Source: Lentinus brumalis
Lineage: Eukaryota; Basidiomycota; Agaricomycetes; Polyporales; Polyporaceae
Length of the DNA: 64,000 bases
Direction of reading: 5' to 3'
Assembly (NCBI GenBank): GCA_001792895.1
Contig: MARA01000006.1
Location: 434,001-498,000 of the forward strand
The position numbers and the translations under genes were made by a program. Position 1 is the first letter of the stretch. The number at the start of each line of letters is the position of its first letter. Below are positions 23,051 through 32,543 of this stretch, piece after piece. The notes under the pieces are model-generated. The model had not been told where the DNA came from and searched no databases. It saw nothing but the letters and a program-made list of their open reading frames with translations.

Positions 23051-26000
23051 ATGCCACCGAAGGAAACACGCGCCTCTAGTAGTGCTGCCGCTGACCCGGA
23101 CGACCCGAGCATCACCCGCCTTCAGATCATGAACAGCCTCGTCAACAAGTTCGATGAAGCTGACCTCCTCGACCATGGTCTAGGCAATCACTCGGCCTGG
23201 CACGACAAGATCATCGAGATTCTGGCACTATCTGGAGGCCTCGAGGAGTACCTCGACCCGGAGTTCAAGCAACCGGATGCTGAGAAGTTCCCTGCGAGTT
23301 CGCGGTTCTGGAAGTTGAACGACCGCCACGTGAGTGCCTTCTTGCGCTACCAGTGCTCTGTCTCCGAAGCGTCGCACCTCCCCGCACCTCCCACTTCTGC
23401 CGCCTCTATCTGGACCGCTATCGAAAAACGTCACGCTCGCGCGGGCAGCCACGCTCAAGTGTTGCTGTTGCGCGATCTCCTCGATATGCGTTTCGATCTA
23501 GGCAAGTCACTCTCTACCCAGGCAAGCGCGGCAATCAAACTATGCAAGCGCATCATCGACATGGGCGAACTCAACGCCGACTCACTCGCGACCGTCGCCC
23601 TCCTTCACATGATGACGGACTCGCTCAAGCACCTTCAGGCCAACGTCGCGGACAACCTCAACCGCGCTACGGTCGACCACCCATACGGCGCTCAGGACAT
23701 CGTCAAACGCCTTGAAACGGAGCAGCGCATCATGACTGGGAGTAGCGCTCCCGACCTCGCGCTCGCTGCCAAGCTGAACGCGCACAAGGGCAAGTCTTTC
23801 AAGACTGACAACCGCTGCACGAACTGCAAGCAAGGCAAGCACACTTACGACGATTGCTGGCAGCCCGGGGGTGCTATGGAGGGGCGCAAGGAGGAGGTCA
23901 TGGCTCGGATCGCCGCACGTCGCGGCAAGTACGGTTCTTCTGGCGGTGCTCGTGGTGGTGCGTCTTCTTCCAAAGTCGTCTACGACACATCTGGGAAGGC
24001 ATACTTCGTCGACGCCGGACACAACCTTCAACCCCTCTCCGATACACCTCCCGCTGGATCCGCCAACGTCGCCGTTGAATCCGCCAACGTCGCCGTTGAT
24101 GCCAAACTCTTCACGGACCCCGTCGATGCCCTCGTCGCTTCTGCTTCTACAGACGACACTCCGGCCTGGCTAGCCTCTCTCGATTCTCACGGCGACACTG
24201 GCTACGAGGGGTTCCTTGCTGTCTCCGGCGACCTTCGCTCTTCTGTCGACTGGAAGACCCACTCCGCCTTCGTTGCTAGTTCCAACTTCACTGAGCCGTG
24301 GCTCTTCGACTCTGGCGCTTCGACGCACTTGTCGCCCGTCCGCGGTGATTTCTTCGACCTCCAGCCAATCGCCCCGAAGCCAATCCAAGGCGTCAGTGGA
24401 AGTGTAATCCAAGCCCTCGCCATCGGTAAGATCCGCCTCACCGTCGGTCGCGGCAAGCATCTCATCCTCGAGAATGCACTCTACGTCCCTGCCGCCACCG
24501 TGCGACTAATCTCCGTCCGCGCGTTATGCGATGGCGCTCATGGCTACCGCGTCGACTTCGACTCCGAGAATGTCACCGTGCGCCACCGCAGCGGAGCAGT
24601 CTTCTTCACTGGAAACCGATTTGGTCGCGGACTCTACGCACTGGCTGGAGCCGCCCCGGTCGTCGACCAAGCTCACCTTGCCAAGCGCGCTCCCACCCTG
24701 GAGACTTGGCACCGTCGTCTCGGACATGCCAACTACCGCGTCACGTATGAAGTTGCCCGCCAGGCTCGCACCGCCGGTACGCCTATCGATCTCTCCTCAC
24801 CCCCTCCGAAGTGTGACTCTTGTCTCCTCGGCAAACAGTGTCGCTCCGCCGTACCTAAGACGCGCGAGGGAGAGAGGAGTAAGGAGAGAGGGGCGGTGTT
24901 CTACGTCGACCCAGCTGGCTCGCAATGTACTCGTTCTGCGTCTGGGAATGTATGTCCTCTCGATATTGTCGATGACTGCACTTCCTATGGCTGGACATTC
25001 CCGTTGCCTTCCAAGGCTGCCTGCGCACCTCAACTCCGTGCGTTCATCGTCGCTCGCCGCGCGGAGGGATGCCCCATTCGCAAGATCGTCATGGACAACG
25101 GCGAATGCTTGACCAATGACATCAAGAGCGTGTGCGCGGACCTCGGAGTCGCGCTCGAGCTTACTGCTCCCTACACTTCAGCTCACAACGGCAAGGTTGA
25201 ACGCATTCATCGGACGTACATGGGCAAGTCGCGCGCCATGCGTCTTGCGGCCAATGTCCCCGAGAACCGCTGGGACGAGTTCTACCAGACCGCTTGCTAC
25301 CTTACCAACCGCACGCCTTCGTCTTCCCTCCCACGCGGCACGACCCCTTACGAAGCTTGGTTTGGTAAAGCCCCATCTCTCTCTCATCTTCGCGAAATCG
25401 GATGCCGCGCATTCGTCCTTGTCAACACGCACAACCCTAAACTGAAGGCCCGCTCCGTCGAATGCGTTCTAATTGGATACGGGTCCAATTCGAAGACATA
25501 TCGCTGCTACCACCGCCAAACTGGGCGTGTGGTCGCTTCTTATCACGTCGCCTTCATCGAGTCGCACGAGGCATCTTCAGCCACTACAACCACGCCTACT
25601 TCATCTGCCCCTTCCGCGTCACCTTCGGGCTCTTCGCCTACCGACCCTCCGGTTTCTCCTGTGTCTTGGGCTGACGACCCCGCCTTCTCGCCATCTGTTC
25701 CGCACTCTGCGCCTGCTGTCCCTGGTCATTCAGCTCCCGCTGCAGACCCTGCGTCCATCCCCCTTCCAGATGACCTCCCAGATGAACCTCCAGCAGAAGA
25801 CACCTCCGGCCCTCGACGCTCAAGCCGTCTCGCGAATCCCTCGCATGCCGATGCCTCGGCCTCTGCCCTGGATCGCGCGGTTGCAGAAGTACGCGAAAGT
25901 GCTACCCGTGTTCGAGAGGCGCGTGCTGAGCGCACCCGTGCTCGTCTTGACGCGGACGTCGCGCAGTACTATGACCTCGGGCTTGCTCTTGAAGCAACTG

Positions 26001-27694
26001 AACGTGCCCGCGAGGCTCGTGCTGAACGCCACCAGGCTCGGCTCGAGGCCGAATTTGCCCAATACACTGCTCTGGACCACGCCCTGGCGGCTTCTCTGAA
26101 GCTAGACAGTGAGTACGCGGGCGATCCGACAACCATGCGCGAGGCCATGGAGAGCAATTTCGCGCCCCAATGGCGCGTTGCTCTTCAGGAGGAGTTTGAC
26201 TCCATTCGTGACCTTGGGGTCTACGAACTTGTGCCTCGAGATTCAGTCCCCTCCGGTCGCAAGATCATGACGGGCAAGCCTGTGTTTCGTCTCAAGCGCG
26301 ACGAGCACGGTGACCCCACGCGATTCAAGGCGCGCTGGGTCTGCAGAGGATATCAGGCCGTCTGGGGGAAGGATTATTTCCATACCACCTCGCCTACCAT
26401 GCGCATGGAATCAATGCGTGTTCTCTTGCACGTCGGCGCGTCCCTTGGCTGGAACATTTTTCAGGTCGATGTCAAGACCGCCTTTCTGCACGGTCTCCTC
26501 CCCGATAACGAGGTCTGCTACATGGAACAGCCTCAAGGGTTTGAGGAGGTCGGTAAGGAGGACTGGGTGTGGAAGCTTAAGAAGGGTCTGTACGGCATGC
26601 CTCAGGGCGGACGGACCTGGAACAAGACGATGAACGACCATCTCGTCGCCATCGGCTTCACCCGCCTCCCTGGAGACTATTGCCTATACCGCCGTGTCCG
26701 CCCCGAGGGTACGGTGCTCACTGGTGTCCATGTCGACGATTTTCTAGGCACCGCGAGCTGCGACGCTGCTTACGATCAGTTCATCGAAGATCTCGAACAG
26801 CGCTGGACCGTCTCCGCCACTCGCCGCGCCCACTTCTGTGTCGGCATTGCCATCGAGCGCGACGAGAAGGCTCGAACAGTTGCATTGTCCCAGGTCGCCC
26901 TCATCGACAAGGTCATCTCCCAGTTTGGCATGTCAGAGGCGCACCCAGTCTCTACTCCCATGGACGCCGGGTGCCACCTTTCTCGCGCGGACTCTCCTTC
27001 CACCGAGGAGGAGCGTCAAGCCGCCGCCTCCTGGCCTTATCGCGCGCTCGTTGGCACTCTCAACTACATCGCCGTTGGCACGCGCCCTGACATCGCCTTC
27101 GCTGTGCAACAGCTCTCCCAATTCCTCGACTGTTATAGTCGCGCTCATTGGGAGGCTGCAAAACGCGTCGTTCGTTACCTCAAGGGCACTCGGGACCTGC
27201 GTCTTCATCTTGGCGGCCCTCGCGTCGCGACTCTTCTGGGCTACACCGACTCCGACTGGGCGCGGTGCCCCGACACTCGTCGCTCCGTCGGCGGTTATTG
27301 CTTCTCGCTCGGCACTGGCGTCGTGTCTTGGTCCGCTCGCAAGCAGGCGACGGTCTCGGATTCCTCTACGGAAGCTGAGTACATCGCTGCTGCTACCGCA
27401 TCCAAGGAGTGCGTCTGGCTGCGCGGCATCTTGGACTCCCTTGGCTACCCTCAATCACGAGCGTCCCCCATCTCTGCGGACAACACCGGCGCGATCGTGC
27501 TCTCTGGCGACCCATCCTTCCATGCTCGCACTAAACACATCGAAGTGAAGCATCACATCCTTCGCGAATACGCCAATTCCAATCAGGTCCAGCTGCATTG
27601 GATCCCTACAACGCGCAACACCGCCGACATCTTCACCAAACCGCTCCCCAAACCACAGTTCCTCAACCTCCGTGGTGCCCTCGGTCTCCGTTGA
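23051..27694 (+). CDS. Gag-pol polyprotein of the Ty1/copia element
   Basis: One frame of 1547 residues, apparently intact. In order: a gag domain (about 1-250); a CCHC zinc knuckle (CTNCKQGKHTYDDC, about 257-270) for RNA binding; an aspartic protease site (LFDSGASTHL, about 420); a GAG-pre-integrase segment with H-H-C-C spacing (WHRRLGHA...CDSCLLGKQC). Then comes integrase with its acidic triad (VDPAG, VMDNGE and KVERIHR). Reverse transcriptase follows, with VHVDDF (about 1228) as the catalytic motif. Last is RNase H with YTDSDWA, SSTEAEY and the terminal ADIFTKPLP. A 21-bp direct duplication (about 24058-24099) repeats SANVAVE/D in the linker before protease. Gag and pol share one frame, so there is no frameshift signal. 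The protein would form virus-like particles and insert the cDNA copy. Confidence 0.97.
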   Translation: MPPKETRASSSAAADPDDPSITRLQIMNSLVNKFDEADLLDHGLGNHSAWHDKIIEILALSGGLEEYLDPEFKQPDAEKFPASSRFWKLNDRHVSAFLRYQCSVSEASHLPAPPTSAASIWTAIEKRHARAGSHAQVLLLRDLLDMRFDLGKSLSTQASAAIKLCKRIIDMGELNADSLATVALLHMMTDSLKHLQANVADNLNRATVDHPYGAQDIVKRLETEQRIMTGSSAPDLALAAKLNAHKGKSFKTDNRCTNCKQGKHTYDDCWQPGGAMEGRKEEVMARIAARRGKYGSSGGARGGASSSKVVYDTSGKAYFVDAGHNLQPLSDTPPAGSANVAVESANVAVDAKLFTDPVDALVASASTDDTPAWLASLDSHGDTGYEGFLAVSGDLRSSVDWKTHSAFVASSNFTEPWLFDSGASTHLSPVRGDFFDLQPIAPKPIQGVSGSVIQALAIGKIRLTVGRGKHLILENALYVPAATVRLISVRALCDGAHGYRVDFDSENVTVRHRSGAVFFTGNRFGRGLYALAGAAPVVDQAHLAKRAPTLETWHRRLGHANYRVTYEVARQARTAGTPIDLSSPPPKCDSCLLGKQCRSAVPKTREGERSKERGAVFYVDPAGSQCTRSASGNVCPLDIVDDCTSYGWTFPLPSKAACAPQLRAFIVARRAEGCPIRKIVMDNGECLTNDIKSVCADLGVALELTAPYTSAHNGKVERIHRTYMGKSRAMRLAANVPENRWDEFYQTACYLTNRTPSSSLPRGTTPYEAWFGKAPSLSHLREIGCRAFVLVNTHNPKLKARSVECVLIGYGSNSKTYRCYHRQTGRVVASYHVAFIESHEASSATTTTPTSSAPSASPSGSSPTDPPVSPVSWADDPAFSPSVPHSAPAVPGHSAPAADPASIPLPDDLPDEPPAEDTSGPRRSSRLANPSHADASASALDRAVAEVRESATRVREARAERTRARLDADVAQYYDLGLALEATERAREARAERHQARLEAEFAQYTALDHALAASLKLDSEYAGDPTTMREAMESNFAPQWRVALQEEFDSIRDLGVYELVPRDSVPSGRKIMTGKPVFRLKRDEHGDPTRFKARWVCRGYQAVWGKDYFHTTSPTMRMESMRVLLHVGASLGWNIFQVDVKTAFLHGLLPDNEVCYMEQPQGFEEVGKEDWVWKLKKGLYGMPQGGRTWNKTMNDHLVAIGFTRLPGDYCLYRRVRPEGTVLTGVHVDDFLGTASCDAAYDQFIEDLEQRWTVSATRRAHFCVGIAIERDEKARTVALSQVALIDKVISQFGMSEAHPVSTPMDAGCHLSRADSPSTEEERQAAASWPYRALVGTLNYIAVGTRPDIAFAVQQLSQFLDCYSRAHWEAAKRVVRYLKGTRDLRLHLGGPRVATLLGYTDSDWARCPDTRRSVGGYCFSLGTGVVSWSARKQATVSDSSTEAEYIAAATASKECVWLRGILDSLGYPQSRASPISADNTGAIVLSGDPSFHARTKHIEVKHHILREYANSNQVQLHWIPTTRNTADIFTKPLPKPQFLNLRGALGLR

Positions 27695-27980
27695 TTCCAT
27701 GCGAGGAGGAGTTGTTCTATGGCGAGGAGGAGCTGCGACACATCTCCTTTACCTCTCTCTTGTGTTACCCTCTCTCATCCCTCCGTCGTTCTTGTTCGTT
27801 CCCATGACAGTCTACAACTACTATACGCTCATCCCCTTATACGCTCATTTCCTCTCCATACTATGCCACCCGCTTGATACGCATGATCTACCCTACGATT
27901 AGTCTCTACTTATTATCCATTCGTCTCGCCCACACTATAGCTTACGTTCTCCCTTCTTCCTTCCCCGCTGCCTTCACGCT
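27695..27980. other. 3' non-coding part of the copia element
   Basis: Pyrimidine-rich and non-coding, between the pol stop and the polypurine tract. Confidence 0.6.
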
Positions 27981-27989
27981 GAGGAGGAG
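27981..27989 (+). promoter_or_regulatory. Polypurine tract
   Basis: GAGGAGGAG ends exactly at the first base before the 3' LTR. This is the expected place for plus-strand cDNA priming. Confidence 0.8.
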
Positions 27990-28242
27990 TGTTACGGATG
28001 TGACATCGCGTGGCAGCGCGCACGGACCACTCGAGCGCCGCTATATATATCCCTACGCTCCCTTATTACGCGTTCCTCAGTTGGTCTTCCACCTACTGAG
28101 GTACGCGTCCCTTCCCGCCGTCGTCGTGTAGCGTAGCTTACTCACGCCATGTACCGTAGCTCGGTCTAACGGCTACTAGGTACTTATTATACAGTTGGTC
28201 TTCCACCTACTGAGCTCGGTCTAACGGCTACTAGCATTAACA
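27990..28242 (+). repeat. 3' LTR of the copia element
   Basis: 253 bp. I found no difference from the 5' LTR when comparing line by line. It is followed by the right GCATG target duplication (28243-28247). Confidence 0.96.
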
Positions 28243-29165
28243 GCATGGACATCCAGACGATTACTTATCGATGTTATTCGTTCATGTACATACTTACCAC
28301 TGGCCTGCTCTTGCTGTATCTCCTGTATCATATTCGCGTAAGGTTTCTGCCGTGCTGCCATCTGGCATCGCTGCTGTCGCCAATCACCGCTTCATCTCCT
28401 GGCCCCTCCACACAAGAACTTGTACATACATGTGTGCGTATGTTGTACTCAGTCCTTGCTGAAGTCGCACTGTTACTGTACGCTGTACGCTGTACGCTCT
28501 CTGTCGTCGTCGCGACGCTCTGTTATTGATACTCATTTACTCCGTTCCCGCACTTCAGTGACTCTTTGCTCGTTCAAGAGCGCGCCGTTCGTCAGCAACC
28601 GCACTCGCCCTCGGATTTCCGCCGGGCCCTACTTACCCTCAAGCAGGTGAGAAGCTTCTGCCGCGGTTCGCTCCGCCCGCGAAGGCTACGTTCGGCGACT
28701 GTACAAGGCAAAGGAAGTGCGAGAACACGATGTAAGTCTGGGCAAAGGTGCACGCGGACGTTCTGGCTGGTGGTAGACCAGAACTCCCAGTGATCTTACT
28801 TCAGAGCGATCTTGCTAGTAGATTCGATTGACGCTGAAGACGCCATAGGATGAGTGGTCGGAAAAGGAAGGGCACGAAGCTCCGGCACCGGAGGCCCGAG
28901 CCCCGGGAAGCATGATGAGTGGACGGAAGAGGCAAGGAAGAGGTTCCCACAAACTACGGCTTGCATCGAACACGGTCCTCCCCCCTCCTCCTCCTCCACT
29001 AAATACCCTAGCGTCTGCTGAATTACACCCTCTCCCCGCTAACTGCGCACAGCATGCTTTGATTCGGATCACCAACTGACCACGCCTCTGCTGCAGTGCT
29101 GGTACGTCTGCTATATCTCCAGGCTTGATCTCCAAGTCCTCCAGACAACCTAATGATCCTTCTAG
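28243..29165. other. Right flank of retrotransposon; possible small genes, none firm
   Basis: The target duplication contains an ATG (28245) opening a frame with one hydrophobic stretch (about residues 13-30). A typical donor, GTAAGG, follows it at about 28337. A triple TGTACGC microsatellite lies near 28480. Around 28680-28830 a frame reading GYVRRLYKAKEVREHD ends at a plausible intron and a short SDLASRFD exon. I could not build a complete gene from these pieces. Confidence 0.3.
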
Positions 29166-30711
29166 ATGGACGTCGCGCGGGAGCTCAACTATGACATCCT
29201 GCACCTTGTCATGACATTCTGCCAAAGACAAGGTCTCAATGATGATGAAGACGTCCAAGCTCCTCTATCTTGAAGGGGCAAAGCTTCTCTTGTCAGAAAT
29301 GGTTATTCTCCGTTCTGAAGACGACATCGTTTCCTTCACCGCTTTCATGCTCGGTGGCCCGGAGAACCTGGACTGATTCCGTCATCCTCTCAAAGTCCAC
29401 ATCACCGCCGAATTTCTATCCCCGCAAGGCGCCGCGCACTTGCGGGACTTCCTCTTCGACTACGGGCATATGCTCTTGTTCCGTGTCTTGGCCATCGCCC
29501 ATGCTGAACAAATATTGGCCACCGGCCCTTACCTCCCCGAGGCGTTTGCCGAGATCGACTTTATCGGTCGCCTCAGCCTTCGAGAGGCGGGCTTGCTGGT
29601 GCGCGCGATGTTCCAGGAGATGCGCAACGAGGTTCTCAATGTCACGGTAGCCTTCGAGCTCCCGACTTCGAAATGGAGGGGTCGGTATCTGGACAGTTAC
29701 CAGAACAATCCTATCGTCGTCCTTGCGCCGCTGTGCAACACCCTCTATAGTGTCTCGGGGACATGGGGTGCCACGGATCCCACGAAGGACGTCTATGAGG
29801 GTATCGCCTTCCACGGTGTTGTTTCGCTCCAGCTGCGTACAAAGGTTCCCATACACGTCCATCACTACGCTCACGCTTTCCCGAACGTCGTCGATCTCGA
29901 TGTCAGTACGTCTATGGACAAGGAGGAGGAGGACCTCCCTGACTACCAAGACTGGCACGCCGACAACTGCGCAGCCCAACGATTCCATGGGAGCTGGCCC
30001 CGCCTGGATTACTTCTGCGGGGCGGTACCCGACTGGTGGGCACTCGCGCTCGAATGCGAGGTGGAGAGGATGGAAATACCAGATTTGCTTGGTTGGCAGT
30101 TCGCTTTATTCGCAGAGCAGCTGCGGACGGCGCGTCCGAAGTACCTAGCAATCGATGTGGGCGCATACACGGTGGTACTGGAAGACTTCGGGACGTTGTT
30201 CCGCCAGCCTGAGGAGGCTAGTACCCAGTCCCGGCTCGCGGCACTCAGGCTGGACATCAGATTCGACCCCTTTGACCGTCACAGGCTCGAACCCAGTAGC
30301 ATGTTGGTGAGTTGGCCTTGCTGCCTCCAGTGCGCTTCGCGAACGCTGACTCGACCACCTTGTGAGGACATGCTGGCCGTTGCCTGTGTGGGCGCGGCGC
30401 AGTTGCAGTGGCTCCAAGTAAGCCTGGACTGTGGGCGCCTTCGTTTTGACTACCACGGGCTAAGCCGCGACACCCCAACGGAGGACGCACCTATATCCCC
30501 AGCGGAGGTGTTTTTCCAGAAGCTGGATCTGCACGCGCTCGTGCGACAGTTGAGGAGAGAGATCCCCACGTTGCGGGCTGTGTCCGTCAGAATGCAGTCT
30601 CTGCGGGGCCGTGAGCCTGACACGACCCACTTGGGTGAACCGTTCCCTGCTGATGCGGAATGGGACAGATTATACCAGCATCGTGAGTGCTTTGCCTCGC
30701 ATCTAGAATGA
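29166..30711 (+). pseudogene. F-box-like protein pseudogene
   Basis: Starts as MDVARELNYDILHLVMTF, an F-box-like helix typical of the expanded basidiomycete F-box families. It continues MMKTSKLLYLEGAKLLL and then about 420 residues without recognisable repeats. Two lesions break it. Between about 29215 and 29240 the reading frame must shift by one base to join the F-box start to the MMKTSK segment. At about 29371-29373 an in-frame TGA stands in NLD*FRHP, where CGA (Arg) would fit, a single C-to-T change. From 29374 to 30711 the frame is open. Such proteins usually act as substrate adaptors of SCF ubiquitin ligases. The last 423 codons could still be translated from a later ATG. Confidence 0.65.
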
Positions 30712-31170
30712 CGCATGCGTGAATGTAACTCACCGACCTGACTCAGTGGCAGAGATACCTGACTAGAGCTGCATGCATGTATGTATTGCCTGAACCACAA
30801 TACATGCACCACAACAGCAATATTATTAGATTGAGCCGAGCTGCACGAGTAGCAAATGTAGAACACAGCTCACGATGGCCGTACCTCTCTCTTCTCCTCA
30901 TCCTACCCACGGACGACGGCTCTTCTTCGCGTCCTCACAATTTCTGGGACTCATTGAGGTATCCTGAAGAGGTACATGACTTCCAGGTACCAACTCCAAG
31001 CACGCTCGGCCAAGCATTTCAATTCGCACGACGACGATACTTATCCGGCAGCTTCAGATTGGAATCGCCTGGAGAATGAGGAATTCATAGCGCAAGCTCA
31101 CATGCTCTGTGAATGTGGACGAACACCGAGGCCTGCAGCAAGGTACGTACTATGATAGATGCATGCATCA
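30712..31170. other. Intergenic left of the direct repeat
   Basis: No supported gene. A short frame opening at ATGGCCGTACC (about 30873) lacks continuation. Confidence 0.35.
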
Positions 31171-31336
31171 CTATCATCACTGCGTCCAGACTGACTTTCA
31201 GTATCGTGACCGCGGTCCCATACTTGTCGAGAGTACTTTACTTACCATCCAATGGGCCTGTACTCATACGTAGTGCGTGCGGTCCGGTAATGCGTAAACT
31301 CGCTTATCACGCAGCCTGCTCAGTTCAAAACGAGGT
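31171..31336 (+). repeat. Left copy of a 166-bp identical direct repeat
   Basis: Starts CTATCATCACTGCG and ends TTCAAAACGAGGT. A second copy in the same orientation, identical base for base in my comparison, lies at 50683-50848. Sequence outside both copies differs. The two copies bracket the Rep/helicase-containing block. Confidence 0.93.
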
Positions 31337-31337
31337 T

Positions 31338-31356
31338 CCGATTCCACTGGAATCGG
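31338..31356. repeat. Terminal hairpin / left terminal inverted repeat
   Basis: CCGATTCC-ACT-GGAATCGG, a perfect 8-bp hairpin. Its first 12 bases are repeated inverted at 50661-50672. Confidence 0.7.
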
Positions 31357-32543
31357 CTTATCATCTCTTTGAATCCTGCGCAGTCACGTGCCCCTGAATC
31401 ATGTACCCGGCGCGCTCCGTGTTCTCTTTCCGGTTTTATCCGAGTCTCGGCGACACATCAACCGACGACGCGTCGGTCATGTGACTTTGTTTATCGACTG
31501 GTAGACGCGCGCAACGCCACAACCGCGTATGTACAAATACTCACCTCGTACTGTCGCTTCCACCCAGTGGCCAGGCTGCGCTGAGTACCCTTGACGGACG
31601 CCTGTGTCGATGCCTCGTATAGAAGGTGGGTGTGTAATGGTAAGGAGTTTATATCAATCCCCTGGACGTTGTCTTCCTTGCTGCTTGTCGTGTACATGGT
31701 GGCAGACCTACGCGGAGATGCTGCGTATTGTGTTTCCTGCGGTGTCGAGAGGCGTAATGCTTACCTTAGTAAAGACGGCGTTCTCTCCTCGCCCGACACG
31801 TCCGCTGCTCTCCTCTTTCTTAGCCTCTCCGCCGCGTCCTGCTTGTCGGCGTGTCCTCGCCCGACACGTCCGCTGCTCTCCTCTTTCTTAGCCTCTCCGC
31901 CGCGTCCTGCTTGTTGGCGGAGGGTTTCCTGTTGTTGCGGCGGAGATCCTTCGACATCTCAAGCTTGACGCGGCATGGTGTGTCGAGGGCAAGAGCCAGC
32001 GCAAGTAAGATGCGTGCGTGAAACCGGTTTCCATGTTTAGAGAACCGGAATATCATTGTCACATGATCCCCTGGGTACCCGGTCTCTTCCGGGGTTCCGT
32101 TTTGTCCCGTCACGGCGTCTTGGGCGTCCTGTCCTGCAAACTTCCTTCGCCAGCTTCGCACTCATAAGTACTCTCTATTCTGCTATCATCTACCTCCGTT
32201 GCTCGCCATTTCGCTCGTCCCTCTCTCGCCCTCCAGCTGCCCTCCTTCATCCCAACTACGACGACGCCTTGCCAGGTACATGTTACTATCTTTCCGGCGC
32301 TGTCCATGCTCTGCTGACCTCCCGTGACCCGTCCTCTCCCTGAAGGTCGCACCTCGTCTCTGTGCAGTGCCGATTGCACTCGCATTCATCGCGTGGCCGC
32401 CTTCATCACTACTCCCGTCGTCCTCTGCCGTATTGGTGCAGCCCGCGTTGTGCTTCAGGTATGTTACTCCTCGTTACTCCCTCGCCGCCCTTCTTACCTG
32501 CTCAGAAGATCACTTCATATCCTGCACGCCCCCTGTGACCTTA
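31357..32543. other. Non-coding 5' region of the element with a 68-bp tandem duplication
   Basis: The sequence from TCCTCGCCCGACACG at 31786 is repeated at 31854 (period 68 bp, second copy to about 31918, one C/T difference). The remainder has no supported gene and presumably carries the promoter of the Rep/helicase gene. Confidence 0.6.

Larger units (their letters stand above)
22615..28242 (+). mobile_element. Full-length Ty1/copia LTR retrotransposon
   Basis: Two 253-bp LTRs (TG...CA) that I read as identical enclose one uninterrupted gag-pol frame. The element is flanked by the 5-bp direct duplication GCATG (22610-22614 and 28243-28247). A primer-binding site directly follows the 5' LTR, and a polypurine tract directly precedes the 3' LTR. 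The order integrase, then reverse transcriptase, then RNase H defines the copia superfamily. Identical LTRs and an open frame indicate a recent insertion, possibly still able to move. It is inserted between the uncharacterised gene at 20952-22214 and the F-box-like pseudogene at 29166. Confidence 0.97.

Noticed and set aside
23228..27454. Long antisense and alternate-frame open reading frames under gag-pol
   Set aside because: They mirror the GC-rich codon pattern of the real frame and carry no independent signal.
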